Origin: Beroe forskalii
Taxonomy: Eukaryota > Ctenophora > Nuda > Beroida > Beroidae
DNA: 64,000 nucleotides
Direction: 5' to 3'
Assembly (NCBI GenBank): GCA_011033025.1
Contig: WFMF01000661.1
Location: 1-64,000, forward strand
Under the pieces are notes generated by a model. The model worked only from the letters and a program-made list of their open reading frames with translations. It was not told the origin of the DNA and did not search any database. The translations under genes and the position numbers were made by a program. This document shows positions 25,094 to 38,833 of this stretch, in pieces (the stretch's first letter is position 1; every line of letters starts with the position of its first letter).

Positions 25094-28000
25094 CTATGGC
25101 TTAAAACCTAACTTAACCTTACCCTTTGGTATTTCTCTGTAGTATATTTTGACAAACTCCAGTTTTTGCTCCATATTTTCCTCTAGTCTAGTTGTCAGGT
25201 ACAATACCAGTCTTGTTGAGTAAGTATCTATATTTAGGAGTGGGGAGCCAGTTTCCTCATCAACAGTTAGGCAATCATCCCACTTAGCTCTTCCGAAAAT
25301 ACCCTTCTGCTGGAGCGAAGCAACATACTCAGTACTGAGATCTATCTCCAAGCTGCCACTAAATATATTAGACATCACGCCAACAGCATGCTTCAGGTGA
25401 GTACAGGAATTCTGTCCGTAGACAGTAATTCGACCACCTTGGTCCCCTCCAGTGAGAGGGAGGAACATTAACACTTCCCCGCCATTTCTTGCATACCCAT
25501 CCTCTCTTGGTACCGATGTGAGGTCCATGTGTATTTCTACTCTATCACCGCGTACTACGTCTGTTGCTGCCTTTGCTCCCTTACTATCTATATCATACCA
25601 GAACTCAAATGCAGTTTGAGTTGGATCAAAGTCTTCTATTGTAGCGGGTGATTCTTCTGTTATATCGAGAAGATTCTTCCAAACTGAAAAAAAAATCAAT
25701 GGTAGCGATAAAAGCAGTCACAATTACGCCTACCAACCCTACCTATGTACTTTTTAAGGTGCTGATAGTGTACGGCACGCTTCTATAAATGGTAAAAACC
25801 GGCTGATTTGTAGCATAGAACACGCTTACCTTATTACAGGAAATTAAGTTTACATATAATTAAGCCCTAAGGTCTCAAAAAGGGCTTAATTTCATGCACC
25901 TTAATGACATGCATTCTTAATTTCATGAGGACTAATTTTTCAAGCAAATTTGAACATAATAAGTTCGAAAACATTGATTTTTTTCAATTATTTATTATTC
26001 AGTATTGATTGCTTTGAATTGATGCCGGATGGAAAGCCACTGGTATTGCCAAGACTATTAATAAAATTCAATGACACTTCAATGCCTAAAACTTAAAACA
26101 TACCATCATACTGGGAAACCTTCATACCTGTTTCATAGTTTTGTTTTTGAATCAATGTCATAATGATAATCAGCTATTATGAGGTGAAAGTCAAACATAT
26201 TCGATCATTAATTTGATGTAACTGATAAGATTCTCATGATGCTGTGATAATCCTATTCTATAGGTTATTTTGTCATTGTAATCATCGTTCTGAAAATTCC
26301 TTTTGTAATTAATTGTGTTAAGGGTAATTGGAAAGTAATTTAAACTATCAAAGTGTCAAATAAAGCCAAAAAATTCCTAATTGCAACATGTAAAGTCTTA
26401 ATATTTGCATAAATACAAGCTATAAGTTTTGTGAAATTTCTATCTCATGAAATTTATATCTCCACAATGATAATTTGGCTGCATGTATTTAAGAATGCAT
26501 CAAATTAGGCTTACATGTAATTAAGCCCTAGGGCCTCAAAAAAGGGCTTAATTTCATGTAGCTTAATGACATGTAGGCTCATTTTTCTGTAGGCGATATT
26601 TCCTGTAATAAGGTAGATTCAGAAGTTAGATTAGAGATGTGATTGTGTGCCACTTTATTTATTACCATCAGGACATTGTTCCACATTGCACGGTTCCTTG
26701 TGATATCTTCCCTCTTCGTCACAATCCTTTCCCCCATTAGCTGGGGCAGGGTTGTTGCAAAGTCTCGTTCTAGCCTTTTCACAGCCAGGTGTGCACTCTG
26801 ACCATTCTCCAAATAGTCCCCAACCTCCATCAACTGAAATGTTTGTAGAAAATTTAATAGAAAATTGATGAATATCGAAATAGTGATGTCTGATTGTATA
26901 TCAGGAGAAATGATATTCATGATGTATGTTGAAGATCTCGGTTTGATTGAGATCGTCAGTCAGTATACAAAAGCACAGATAACTATTGTTTTTTCAAATA
27001 TCTTGATGATGATGTTGCCGTTATAATTCATTGCACCTGTACATGTGCACTGTGCAGTGTCGAGATACGAAAAACCAAAAAAAATACCTGCAGCTTTAGA
27101 GACAGATTTAATACCCAACGGGGCTTTCAGTTCCAGAGACAGATGAATACGGACGGCAGATTGCAGAAGCATCTGGTGCCACTTGGCATGTTGCCAAAAT
27201 TTATGGTACTTCGCTTATGTGTGGACCGTAAATTAAATAACAGTAGAACTGTTTTTTACTTGGCTCAGGGGTAGGCGTTGGGGTTGTGGACCGGGGAGTT
27301 CGGGTACTGGTCGTTGGTGAAGCTGAAACAGAATTCCATGACTATTATATAAATGTACTTAGAGAATTGGCTTCTATTCAAGACAAGAATATAGTCTACT
27401 GTGGTTTAAGAATAAGTTACTGGCCTTGTATATATTAAAAAGAATACCAGTTATATGCTTGTTGTTTAGAGAGGTCTTACTTGAGCATCCCTCCACACTG
27501 GAGACCCCAGTGTTTCCTCCTGTGGTGCCCCGGTTAGGGCAAGGGGTGCACCGTTCTGCGTTCATTCTCTTGCTGTAGGTGTTCACGGGACATGGCACAC
27601 ACTCGTAGTTCTCAATCTTCTCTCCAGGCTGACAACTTCCTGGAAATGGAAAATGCTGGGAATTTATTTCGGAAAATCCCCAAATTGTGCACCAAACAAT
27701 AACATCCCTTTTTAATTTGCAACATCTCCATCTGACAGAGCCAGCTTTTAAAACTGACTTCTACAGTGCCATACTATATAGATAAACTGCAATGATCACC
27801 CCACACTTTTATTGTGGATATAAACAGTAAACTCATGAGGGAATGGACTTCAATTGATGACAGAATTCAACTTTTGATGAAAAAACTATTTCCGTTATCT
27901 CTATAACATTGCCTTCATAACATGGTCTCATACCTGTTCTTCTCCAATACAACCAGTGTTGATACAGCACATCAGATCCCAGCAATTCAAATTCATAAAA

Positions 28001-31000
28001 TGCGTTTGTTTTTCCCCACTTTGCCTGGCAACCATCCCTCATATCCTCCCCTACTTCGTCATAAGACAGAGCATAGACGAAGAAGTCGTTCTGGGTGATG
28101 TAAAGGCGTTTTGCGGATCTTTCAATCTCCCAAGTAACTCCAAACTGGAGGTTTATAGCATCAATCTCCACTGGTTCAGCCAGGCAGTCACTAATGGTGA
28201 GGTAAGCAGTTTCGCTTCCATCTCCCAACTGAATTCCGAGCTGGGTTTCCCCTGTTGTGCCATAGAATCTAAGGAGCATGTACGTTGGTCTGGCTTCGCT
28301 CATGATAGGAGGAACTCTGATGCTTAGAGGTTCCTCTCCGAGGTACAGTGATGTGTGAGAGTTAGCTCGAACATCTACCCAATGACCTGAAATATAGTAA
28401 GATTATAACGTACTGTGTAATCTCATGGAATTAATATAAGAGTTTGAACCTATACATCTTAGGGATACATTACTGGGATTGCATACATTGATTTCCGATC
28501 TTGGGGTTCCAAATTAAATGATCTCAGTATTTTAATCTACAAACTACAGTACAGAAGTGCTGTAGTTTGGACCGTGCATATCTCAGGGTTAGAAAGGCAA
28601 CATAATATGAACCATTGTATGTGCATTCATAGAAAACGTAACTATGCAAGGTCATTTCATATGTATTTATGTAATATCATTCCAATAAATCATGCTTAAA
28701 AGGATTATATGATTTTTAATAATAATTTAAGGCCTGAAAGTGAAGGTTAGTGCTCTAGGGCTATCATGGGTCATCAGTTGGGCAAGGGTGATTGTGCAGC
28801 ACAAAGTGTACTACACACGATTTTTCGGCCTCCAAGCCCAAGAAACCTACACCCCGGAGGCCGCACATATAGAAGGTGAAACCATTCCATATGTACTCCG
28901 AACCGTAACCAAACAAAATTATTATAGAATCATAGATAATTTGATAGATATCCATTAGCCAGTGGACAATTGGACATCGTACTGCAATCATGGCAATGAA
29001 ACTTTACTAAAGGATTTAAGGAATATGGTAACTTCTATAAGTTTGAATCCGCAGCAAAACATACCCAATGGACATAATTCAATGGCACAAGATTCTTTCT
29101 GCCCAGTGGTAGTATAACACCATGGACCTGCTACATCATCATCAGGATTCCTACAACTGTTACCGTAACTGTCTATCGAGTTGTATCTGCGGTTATTAAA
29201 GAGCTGTTATTGTAACAATCATAAGTCTTATGTCAAAGATAATTCAATTATGATGGACTGTTATAAATCAGAATGAAAGCCTGCATGACCATAAAAATCG
29301 GGATATTTTATTGAATCAGCTCCTGTAGTTGATTTTATTTTACCTTTGCCTTATCAAGTTCTGTAGATTTAATCCTTCTGGTGTGTCTGACCATGGCAAA
29401 CACTCGTTTCCACTTGCTGATACAGAAATATTGCCACGGTATGCGGTGCCCATCAAGTCTTGCTTGCAGTTATCAGGTTCTGAAATTGTTATTACATTCT
29501 CAGGAAATTAAAATATCAAAATGTTTTCTCTCTGATTGTTATTCAATGTGAGAGGTACCAAGATAGTTTGAAAACAGATCAATACCTATTAACCTATTAC
29601 CTATGTTCTCTAGGAGTTTAGGGGGGTCGTTATCTATTTAGTACAACACACATTGACAAATATGACAAGATAAATTGAGCCATGGCCTTAAAAATATCAT
29701 ATTGAAATGGTGTATAATATTGACAAGACACGAAGCATGCTCCGTCATCTAGGCTGCATGATTGTAAATTAGATTTTCACCACCCCTTACCTTGTTCCAA
29801 AATGCGGTAGAAGAACTGACAAGTCAATCCCCTAGATGGATCTGGGCACGTATTGTAAACTTTGGCAAAGGTTCCAAAGTTGAACTGATCATCCCGGCCT
29901 TCCATGAAGTTTCCTTTGCAGTACTGCTCTTTTAGGATATTTGCTTTGATCCCGCCGTTCATCGTTCCTATTTCGAAGGTGTTCAAATCAAGTTGCAGTT
30001 TTCTGGGCCAAAATCCAGGGAGTTTCGTCATGACCTCCTCATTGATGCAGCTTCCCTTATTGGTACCCAAGGTAGTACTGAATCTTCCTTCGCAATTATA
30101 AATTTCGGCTACATATCCCACCATTCTTGACATCGTATAACTTCCTACGGAACCCCCTCCATCATTGGTAATACCTACACCGATATGCATTGTACCCCCA
30201 GCATTCCTACTGATCTGATCCGCCATCAGTGTGCTATTAGCTTCCTCCCCCGTCGTTACACTCCAAATTTCAATTTTGTTATTTGTTGGATCGAATGCTT
30301 CCCTTCCGAATCGGATGGACTTTGTGTAATCGATTACCTTTATCCAATCTGTAATCAGTATCATAATATAAATTTAGTAATTTAGAATCAAAACATGAGT
30401 AAATATTTAAGTCTTCTGATCAAATTTATGGAAGACTTATCATGATTCAATGTGATCATTTCTTAAGTATCTCTATCATTAGTTAGAGATTTCATTATTT
30501 CATGACTGATATTATCTTTAATATAAAGTGAAGCTTTTGGAGGCAAAGCTTGTTAAGCAATTTTAAATCCAGTAAATTTTCAAACCTACCAACTGGGAGG
30601 AACTCGGAACGTTTGGGATACAGTATCCTCCTCACTGAAACTGAACAGATCAACCAACTTTCCTTCCCTCCGAAGGGTTTCAAAATTAAACCCATAATTT
30701 CTGATGAGGCATACTTCATCGATGAGCAGTTCACCATTGCAGCTCACTTGAACGCCATACTCGGGCCGTGTTATTTTCCAAGTTTTCAGGGGTTCTTGGG
30801 GAGTGTTCTCCGGCAAGGGAAGCCACTCACCAAAAGTACATGTCTCCACTATCTCATAAGCTGCTGAACTGACGATGTCCAGCCTGTACATCGGGGGACT
30901 GGCGAAGCTGATGGAGAGACTCCCTGCAACAGTGCCGTTACCGTTTTCAAAGACCACTTTGAGGAGGCTGCTGTCGCTGCCAAAGGGGGTGTTGGTGTTA

Positions 31001-34000
31001 ACCAGGATATCTACCTTGTCTGGCAGCGGATAGCTTTCTTCTCGATCTACTGCCGTGAACTCATCTCCTGGGGAACAATATCTTGCTTTTTCTTATGTGA
31101 GCGGTTTTTACTTTTTGATTTTCATGATATTCAAGACCAGCAATGGTCTTAAAATAATATGATCATTCGCATAGGCCCCATTCCCCAGATCTTGTGAGAA
31201 CAAGACATGTTTTCTCACCTGGACACTCCAGATCTTGTGAGAACAAGACATGTTTTCTCACCTGGACACTCCAGATCTTGTGAGAACAAAACATGTTTTC
31301 TCACCTGGACACTCCAGATCTTGTAAGAACAAGACATGTTTCCTCACCTGACACAAGACCTGTTCCAGATCTTGTGAGAACAAGACATGTTTTCTCACCT
31401 GGACACTCCAGATCTTGTGAGAACAAGACATGTTTCCTCACCTGGACACTCCAGATCTTGTGAGAACAAGACATGTTTCCTCACCTGGACACTCCAGATC
31501 TTGTGAGAACAAGACATGTTTCCTCACCTGGACACTCCAGATCTTGTGAGAACAAGACATGTTTTCTCACCTGGACACTCCAGATCTTGTGAGAACAAGA
31601 CATGTTTTCTCACCTGGACACTCCAGATCTTGTGAGAACAAGACATGTTTTCTCACCTGGACACTCCAGATCTTGTGAGAACAAGACATGTTTTCTCACC
31701 TGGACACTCCAGATCTTGTGAGAACAAGACATGTTTTCTCACCTGGACACTCAGATCTTGTGAGAACAAGACATGTTTTCTCACCTGGACACTCCAGATC
31801 TTGTGAGAACAAGACATGTTTCCTCACCTGGACACTCCAGATCTTGTGAGAACAAGACATGTTTCACCTGACACTGATCTTGTGAGAACAAGACATGTTT
31901 TCACCTGGACACTCCAGATCTTGGGAGAACAAGACATGTTTTCTCACCTGGACACTCCAGATCTTGTGAGAACAAGACATGTTTTCTCACCTGGACACCC
32001 CAGATCTTGTGAGAACAAGACATGTTTCCTCACCTGGACACTCCAGATCTTGTGAGAACAAGACATGTTTCCTCACCTGGACACTCCAGATCTTGTGAGA
32101 ACAAGACATGTTTCCTCACCTGACAGAACAAGACATGTTTACTCCAGATCTTGTGAGAACAAGACATGTTTCCTCACCTGGACACTCCAGATCTTGTGAG
32201 AACAAGACATGTTTCCTCACCTGGACACTCCAGATCTTGTGAGAACAAGACATGTTTCCTCACCTGGACACTCCAGATCTTGTGAGAACAAGACATGTTT
32301 CCTCACCTGGACACTCCAGATCTTGTGAGAACAAGACATGTTTCCTCACCTGGACACTCCTCCTCGTTGCACTCGTCCTCATCCTCTGAGTCCCCCTCGC
32401 ATTCCAGTCCTCCGTTTTCTGGGGCAGGACTGTCACAAGCCCTGGTTCTGATCATGGTACCCCCACCGCAGGGTACAGAACAAACCCCAAAGTCCGTCCA
32501 CTCTCCATACCCGCCATTGACTGAAGGATATAATCTCTGATTGTTGATCAAAGATATTAGCTATTATTGCTTAATTAGTGAATGACAGCTATTCAGCACA
32601 GTGACAGAACTCGCATCTTCACTGTTTATTAGTCTGAAAGACTGCAGAAGAGATTCCATATTGAAGTACAAGGCAAATTCAAGATTTTGACTAATTGGTA
32701 CTTATTTGAATCAATGAAATCTGGTTTTTGCATTTGCGAATTGTTTCTGTTAAAGCTAGTGACAGATCTATAGAATATTGGGACTGATCAATGATCACAT
32801 TAAACACGATAAATATAGGCGGGTATAAGGATCACTTCATTATCAATATATCATATCATGATGTGGTGAGTTGATGGCGTTGAACTGCCTATTTCTCTAA
32901 CACATCGTATATAAACCCACCTGGACACTCCGCCGCAGTGCAGACTTGAGCCATGGTAAGGTGATCAGAGCATGAGTCTGCCGTACATTCCCTGGATCGG
33001 GTTTGTGAGCCGGGTCCGCAGGTTGCAGAGCATTCGCCCCAAGCACCCCACTCCGTGTACTCATCGGCTGTCTCTTCTGAGGGAAGGGATTGTTTTGATT
33101 GTAAACCCCGTATTTTATACTTCCTTTAGAGTCCCTTAAAAGTGCCCCTATACGGTATAGGGGTACTCTTAAGGGACTCTAAAGGAAGTATACAAAAATA
33201 ATATTTACAAGAAGTTATTTCTGTTGCGGAGGGGCGGGGCAAGGTTGCTTGTACAGTTCACATTGCAAGTAAATAGAACTTTAGAATTTGCCAATAGCTG
33301 AGATTCTCCCTCAAGTTTATAATTGTTCGTTGGTGAATCAGTAATAATTCTTACTATTTTTTAAGAAAATGTTTTTGCCCCAATGCCAGGGTTCCGTAAA
33401 CAGTCAATTTCATTTTAATGGAACGTCAGAGGTCGAGGGTCCTCCATAAGACGACCCGTCAGATTATGTAGATGTTATTAATTGCATCCAATTAGAAAAG
33501 TCAAATAACTAAATAAACTCTGCCATGATTCTTTTATTAAACCGAGTGTCATACCTTCCGGACAGGGGTCGGTGTTGCACTCCTGGGTCTGCTCTCCAGC
33601 CCCCTCACATTCCGCTCCTCCGTTAGCAGGTGCAGGGTTATCGCAGGTTCGGGTCTGGGTCTGCACTCCGCCCCCACACTCGTTGCTACATTCACCCCAC
33701 TCCCCCCACACACCCCAGCCTCCGTTCACAGGCGCATCTGAAACAGTGTGGAAGTGACTCATCCTGCAGTAGGTAACCGAACTTTGTCATATGTCTAACG
33801 ATAATACAGCTGGACAGAAAGCGTGAGAATATCGTGATGCAATTAGAATTAAAAAAGCAGCCTGTATATAGCTCAAACCTGGGCATTCCTCGTATTCGCA
33901 AAGTGTCTTTTCGTTGAGTTTCTTGCACTCCAGTCCTCCGTTTTGGGGAGGTTCACACTCCCTCCCTCGGTACTTCCTTTGCTTCTTCTTAATCCCACAC

Positions 34001-34878
34001 TTGCAGGGCGTCCAGTCAGACCACTCCGAGTACACAGCGTCAACCACTGCAAAAAAGTGTGATGATATCCTTCATTTCTACTAAAAGCAAGTGTTAACTG
34101 TTAAAGTCGGCGAGTTTAAGTATTGGCCGAGTGAATTGGACATAGGCGCATTACGAAATGTATTATGAAATTGAGCTGAAAAGTGAAGGGATTCTAAGAG
34201 TCTTTGAGGGGGGAGTTAGTGGGAAGGGGGACTGCTCGAAGGGCAGAGCGACCTTGAGGCCGGTGGCATCAGGGGCGCAGCCCCAGCGTGGATAAGGGGT
34301 GGGCCCCTCAAAGACCATAGCACTCTAAGACTCTAGCAGTCTAAATGACCAAGTAGTTTAAGTTATGAACTCGACTGCTAGTTGCTAGTGCTTAGGTCTT
34401 GGAGTTGGTCTGCTAGGATGGGATCAGTGACTCATTCTAAGATTCTAGTCAATCATTATTGACTCACTGTTGCACATAGTTCTATATTCCTCGCACAGGG
34501 GATCAGATTTCTTCTTGATTTGCTTCAGCATGTTGGCACATTTCCTCTTTTTCGGAGTGTCGTCCGTTGCTGCAACTGGTTCCGCATCGATAGTGCACTG
34601 CTTGTGGGTATACCCTGGAGAAAACATGTAAGCATGTAGAAATGATTTGATCTATGAAGATGTAAGAAAATGTTATCTTTATTGACGATTTTCATAAATA
34701 ACTGTCTATCAAGCTTGGAGTTGAATGCTATCAGGAATGTTGAGTTAGTTGGATATCATAACTCACCAATGACATTGCATTCCCTAAGGTATTTCGCCAC
34801 ATTTTCGGCGCAGGTTGCATCTTGAGACTCAGCCAGTTGACCCAGGAGTACCATCACCAGAGCAACAGTCCACATCAT
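25094..34878 (-). CDS. Secreted TSP1-kringle mosaic protein, 15 exons, 1219 residues
   Basis: Exons on minus: 34767-34878, 34468-34614, 33879-34046, 33555-33737, 32921-33076, 32350-32520, 30594-31067, 29791-30348, 29344-29479, 29065-29186, 27934-28386, 27481-27639, 27260-27322, 26666-26833, 25094-25683. They sum to 3660 nt with matching phases, nearly all 1-1 as in shuffled extracellular modules. Order: signal peptide (1-19), cysteine segment (to 86), four TSP1 repeats (87-312; e.g. [17 protein letters not shown]), module A1 (313-470), module B1 (471-656), kringle (657-742; [24 protein letters not shown], six Cys), module A2 (743-893), ephrin-receptor-like CPxNxYS block (894-946), Pro/Thr linker, fifth TSP1 (968-1023), module B2 (1024-1219). 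A and B modules are unrecognised, but A1/A2 and B1/B2 look like repeats of each other. It is probably an extracellular matrix or recognition protein. Exon 7 needs a weak donor (GTTGGT). Confidence 0.85.
25827..26615. mobile_element. Non-autonomous element in the last intron of the TSP1-kringle gene
   Basis: The 18-bp ends TACCTTATTACAGGAAAT (25827) and ATTTCCTGTAATAAGGTA (26598) are inverted repeats. Just inside each end is a copy of TTACATGTAATTAAGCCCTA-type sequence with an internal hairpin (AAGCCCTA...AGGGCTT). The interior is AT-rich and has no transposase. It lies wholly within the intron 25684-26665. Confidence 0.7.
29065..29479 (-). other. Kringle domain of the TSP1-kringle protein (two exons)
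   Basis: Exon 29344-29479 gives [14 protein letters not shown], then a block ending [11 protein letters not shown]. Exon 29065-29186, entered at the AACCGCAG acceptor in phase 2, gives [24 protein letters not shown] and ESCAIELCP. The six cysteines and the N-P-D and P-W-C-Y motifs match the family. Kringles bind lysine, protein or carbohydrate ligands. Asp residues at the DDD position resemble a lysine-binding anionic centre, which is inference. Confidence 0.88.
31178..32349. repeat. 43-bp minisatellite of about 27 copies abutting exon 6
   Basis: The minus-strand unit contains GAGTGTCCAG|GTGAG followed by an ACATGTCTTGTTCTCA stem-like segment. The last copy merges into the 3' end and donor of exon 6 (32350). 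Each unit therefore repeats the exon end with its GT donor, and its CCAG could act as an acceptor. Copies are highly uniform, with a few shortened variants (31350, 31860, 32115). Confidence 0.95.
32810..32905. repeat. Foldback with AGGCGGGTA / CTGCCTATTTCTC ends
   Basis: CACGATAAATATAGGCGGGT at left pairs imperfectly with CTGCCTATTTCTC at right around a centre with ATCATATCATGATGTGG. A second, better conserved copy is at 52872-52968. It lies in intron 5 of the TSP1-kringle gene and is a probable MITE. Confidence 0.65.
33112..33191. repeat. Near-perfect palindrome in intron 4
   Basis: ACTTCCTTTAGAGTCCCTTA pairs with TAAGGGACTCTAAAGGAAGT around CCCCTATACGGTATAGGGG. The left arm (about 9090) has only one half, so either the right arm gained the inverted half or the left lost it. 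Confidence 0.8.
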
Positions 34879-36059
34879 GGCCTTGCTCCCTTGAGAAGGA
34901 CCATATTGAGTCAGGTGGGGGGCTCAATTCTCTTTTAATGAATACACTATATTCTTGGTCGATTTCAACCCCCAGCCCCAATTACCCTTCATAATCATTT
35001 TTAAAGTGGCTGTATTGGTTACAAAATCATGTAGCATATTAATCTCACTGTTATTAGAAAACCCTTCCCTCGGCCTCTTGATGATATCTAAACTTTCCCA
35101 AAAAGAGGTTCAGCCATCGATTCAATGAACACAATAAGACCATTGGACAAGTTTTATGGACATGTTTTATGGACATGCTGTTATGGACATGTGATCAATT
35201 ATAGATCTAACGATTTCAACGGATAGTTTGAAAGTTGCCAGAATGCCTTTTTTGTAGTTTCTGAATCGAACTGACCCGTCACAAAACTTATTGAATAAAA
35301 TCCATAATAATTTCGATTGAATTTTGTTGATGTAGAACTGGAACCATTTAGATGATCGAATGGAAGTCTTTAAGTATAAAGCTATAACTATATTGGGTAT
35401 GAAATTTATTGAACTCCTTCCAGTCTACAAGTACAAGTCTCAACGAACCGATGAAAAGAAAAACGTGGCTATATTCTCATTGAGCTATGACAATGGCCGA
35501 CAAGGTGTAGTAAATAGGTATACCCGCACTATGCCTGCCTACCAGTATTGCCCAACTGCATATGCTAATAAATTGATAATCTTATGAGAACCATAAGAGG
35601 GAAATTAATTGAGGGAACAACGAAAAAGTATGTCCCCAAAAGCCGCTCTCCAAACCGATAGTGACAAGAACTGAACCGAAGCCTGCAGAGCGCTACCCGG
35701 GATCAAATCGCCCCATTGGATATCACTACTGGAGCTGTCAAAACTATAATAGATCCCCTATTAAATCTTCACCTATATAATATTGGTGTCTACACGGACA
35801 CAAGTTCGTGTGGCATTCCCAGAATCTAAAATATCCGTAAAGTGATGCGGAGAATCGCCAGTTTCGTAGTAAAAGACATCAGGAGAGCTCCGACTCCAGG
35901 AATTTATTGACATGGCGTGTGCAATGCTCTGTTTTTGTGCTATATTTGATTGACAATGACCGGTATGAGGTATTCATAGGGCACACAAAATTAAGTGCCT
36001 TAAGCTACCATAGGCAAATGGGTACTTTAGCGCAAGGCTTAATACTGGGCGCAAATTTG

Positions 36060-37050
36060 CGAATAATCACCGCTCATTAACATTCAACTACTCTTTGAAA
36101 CCTCAAAAATGGCTGGTGGCAAATGAGCGCAAAATATTGCGCCCAGCATCGCCCATATGCGCAGAGAGCGCAAAATTGACTTTGAAAAACTAAAAAGCAT
36201 TCTTTTTTGCACCCAATTGTTATTGCGCTCAGTAAAATTGAGCACTCATTAATTGTGCCCAATTGCGCTCAGTAACTCGAAATTGCGTTCGTTGCAATAA
36301 TTGAGCGCAAATTTTTATTTCAATGGCGCTCAATTGCAGTTTTATTTAATTTTAGGCCTTACCTTGACCTTGACCCAGACCCTATCCCATGAAATCATGT
36401 TTTCCACTCAACACTACCGAGCGCAAATTTGCGCTCGGCAGAACTGAGCGCAAAAGAGCGGATTGACAACACCAAATCAGCAGGGGTTTACTACGACAAT
36501 TCCGTCCACCGGTTTTGAAGAGCCTATAATGTGGGCGCAAATAGCGCAATTTCGAGTTACTGAGCGCAACTGGGCGAAAATGAGATTGAGCGCAATCTTA
36601 TTGAGCGCAAAATAATTTTACCAAGGTCAATTTTGAATTTGCGCTTATTGGCGGTTTGAGCGCAAAATGGACTCAAATTGTGCGTAAAACTAAATGAATG
36701 CAATTGAGCGCAATAATGGTCGATGTTGGGCGCAAATGAGCGCAAAATTTCGCACTCATTTGCAACCAGCCATTTTCGAGGTTTCAAAAGAAAATTGAGC
36801 GCAACTGTGCGAAAATAAGCACAATTTTATTGAGCGCAAAATAATTTATCCAAGGTCAATTTTGCGCTCATAATTGACGGTTTGAGCGCAAAATGGACTC
36901 AAATTGGGCGTAAAACTGAATGAGTGCAATTGAGCGCAAATGGTCGATCATGCTGGGCGCAAATGAGCGCAAAATTTTGCACTCATTTGCAACCTGAACC
37001 AGCCGTTTTCGAGACTTTAAAAGAAAATTGAGCGCATTTGGGCGGTGACT
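36060..37050. repeat. GAGCGCAAAA-type degenerate array, right arm
   Basis: This is the inverted counterpart of 3260-4150, with words TTGAGCGCAA, GGTCGATG.TGGGCGCAAA and CAGCCATTTTCGAGG. Higher-order units of about 230 bp are visible from 36540 to 37030. No gene is present. Confidence 0.75.
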
Positions 37051-37252
37051 AACCATGTGCCCATGTGGCATGTTTTAGTTACTTAGTTTAAGTTAGTTAG
37101 TTAGCTAGCGTTAGCGGGACTTGTATACTTGCACCACTAAAATTGTCTAGGGTTCTTAGCTTTAGACACATCTGATTGGACACATCTGATCGACATCCGG
37201 ACAAGGGTCACTATCGGTCTTCTGAAAGTCTGAATGGATCTTATGGAAATTT

Positions 37253-38833
37253 TATGATTTGGTGTTGGGTGTATCATGTAATAAAAATATGTTCATTAGA
37301 TCCACTGAGACTGGACATCAGACTTCCATGGGATGCTTCAAATTCAAATGGTCAGAGATCAGAGAAAATGACACAATTGACCCACTGGACATCAATGGAA
37401 ATGGAGTATGAACGCTACACGTCTTGTTGTACTTGTAGAATTCATAACTCATGGCAACTAATTTAATTTCAATTTTCAATTATTACTGTTTTATTCTGAA
37501 ATTACATAGGGGCCATCCATAAAGGACGTCCGCAAAATTTTGGCTATCTTATACCCCTGATCCCTGAGGGAGGGCTATAAAATCAAAATAACTAAAATTT
37601 TGCGGACGCCCCACCCCCCATGTTATCCGCAAACGTCCGCAACCTGAAATACCTCCCCCCCCTCCGGACGTCCGCATTTTCATTCAAAATCTTTTCTGTC
37701 ATCACTTTTATGCCCGTTTTCTCAAATATGGTGACAAAATCAACTTTATCATTTTTACTCAATGTCGCAAATCTAAGTTAAAATTGTAAAAAATCGACTA
37801 TTTTCTAGTGAAAAACTAGTCAAATCGACCAAAATTTTATAAATGCGGACGTCCGCATTTGGCCAAACACCAACTCTAAAACTACGTCCGCAAACGTCTG
37901 CATTGCCCAACCCCCTCTTTTGCCAAACACCCCCCCCCCCGACGTCCTTTATCATGATTTTTCTGCGAAATTATATAGGCCTTGATTATAGGCCTTGATA
38001 AACTTTTCAGTATGTGGTTGCGAGGCTCAACATCATCGTCAAAGGAAATAGCTGATTTTGTGCGGGCGTAGCTTTTCTGCGGAACATTGATAACCCCTGG
38101 ACAATGAACAGGATACTCAACATCGCGTTTTGTCTTTGAATTTTGATGATGTTTTTAATTTGAGGGATGTCGTTTTTCCAAGAAATCCTCAGGGCAAAAT
38201 CTTCTTGAATCTGAATATGTATTTTATTTAAAATACATATTTTGAATTTGATTATTGAATCGGCCAGCAACTCGGTACGAGTATAAAATTGCACCCTAAA
38301 TGCACTCTAAATGCAACCTTAATGCACCTTTGGCGCCCTTTTTTGCACCCTATATGCACCCTTAAAGTAAATGCAACCTTAATGCACCTTTGGCGCCCTT
38401 TTTTGCACCCTATATCAATATGCACCCGTAAAGTTAATGCACCCTATATGCCTACCAACAATGACTTTCATCCGACTACCTACAATCTACATCTCCTCAT
38501 GTGCCCCCAACATGCACCCTATACACACCCTATACTGATACACACCCTATATGCGCCCCCAAATCCAATGCACCCCGACAAATAAGTGTGCACCCTTTAT
38601 GCATTATGCAACCTGTATGCCCCCTAAATGCACCCTATATCAATATGCACCATAAATGCACCTTTTTTGCACCCTATTTGCATCTTTGGTGCCCCCCTAA
38701 ATGCACCCAATTTGCATCTTTGGCGCCCCCTAGGCCTAAATCAAAATGCCCACCACTCAATCGGCATGCGCTTTATAGGCACCCTGAAATATGCACCCTA
38801 CATGTAGTATGTACCCTGAATACCCTGAATGCA
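37253..38833. repeat. First copy of a tandem duplication within the right arm
   Basis: Sequence from ATGATTTGGTGTTGGGTGTA to the GCACCCT array recurs, slightly diverged, at 40678-41967. The copies include the GGACGTCC element (37505-37955 and 40912-41340) and the start of the ATGCACCC array. The left arm has this block once. The second copy is the one that continues into the rest of the arm at 47085. Confidence 0.8.

Noticed and set aside
32295..32540. Plus-strand frame with [16 protein letters not shown] repeats
   Set aside because: It reads the 43-bp array and the complement of TSP1 exon 6.
36557..37071. Frames in the GAGCGCAAAA array
   Set aside because: Repeat-derived; not preserved between arms.
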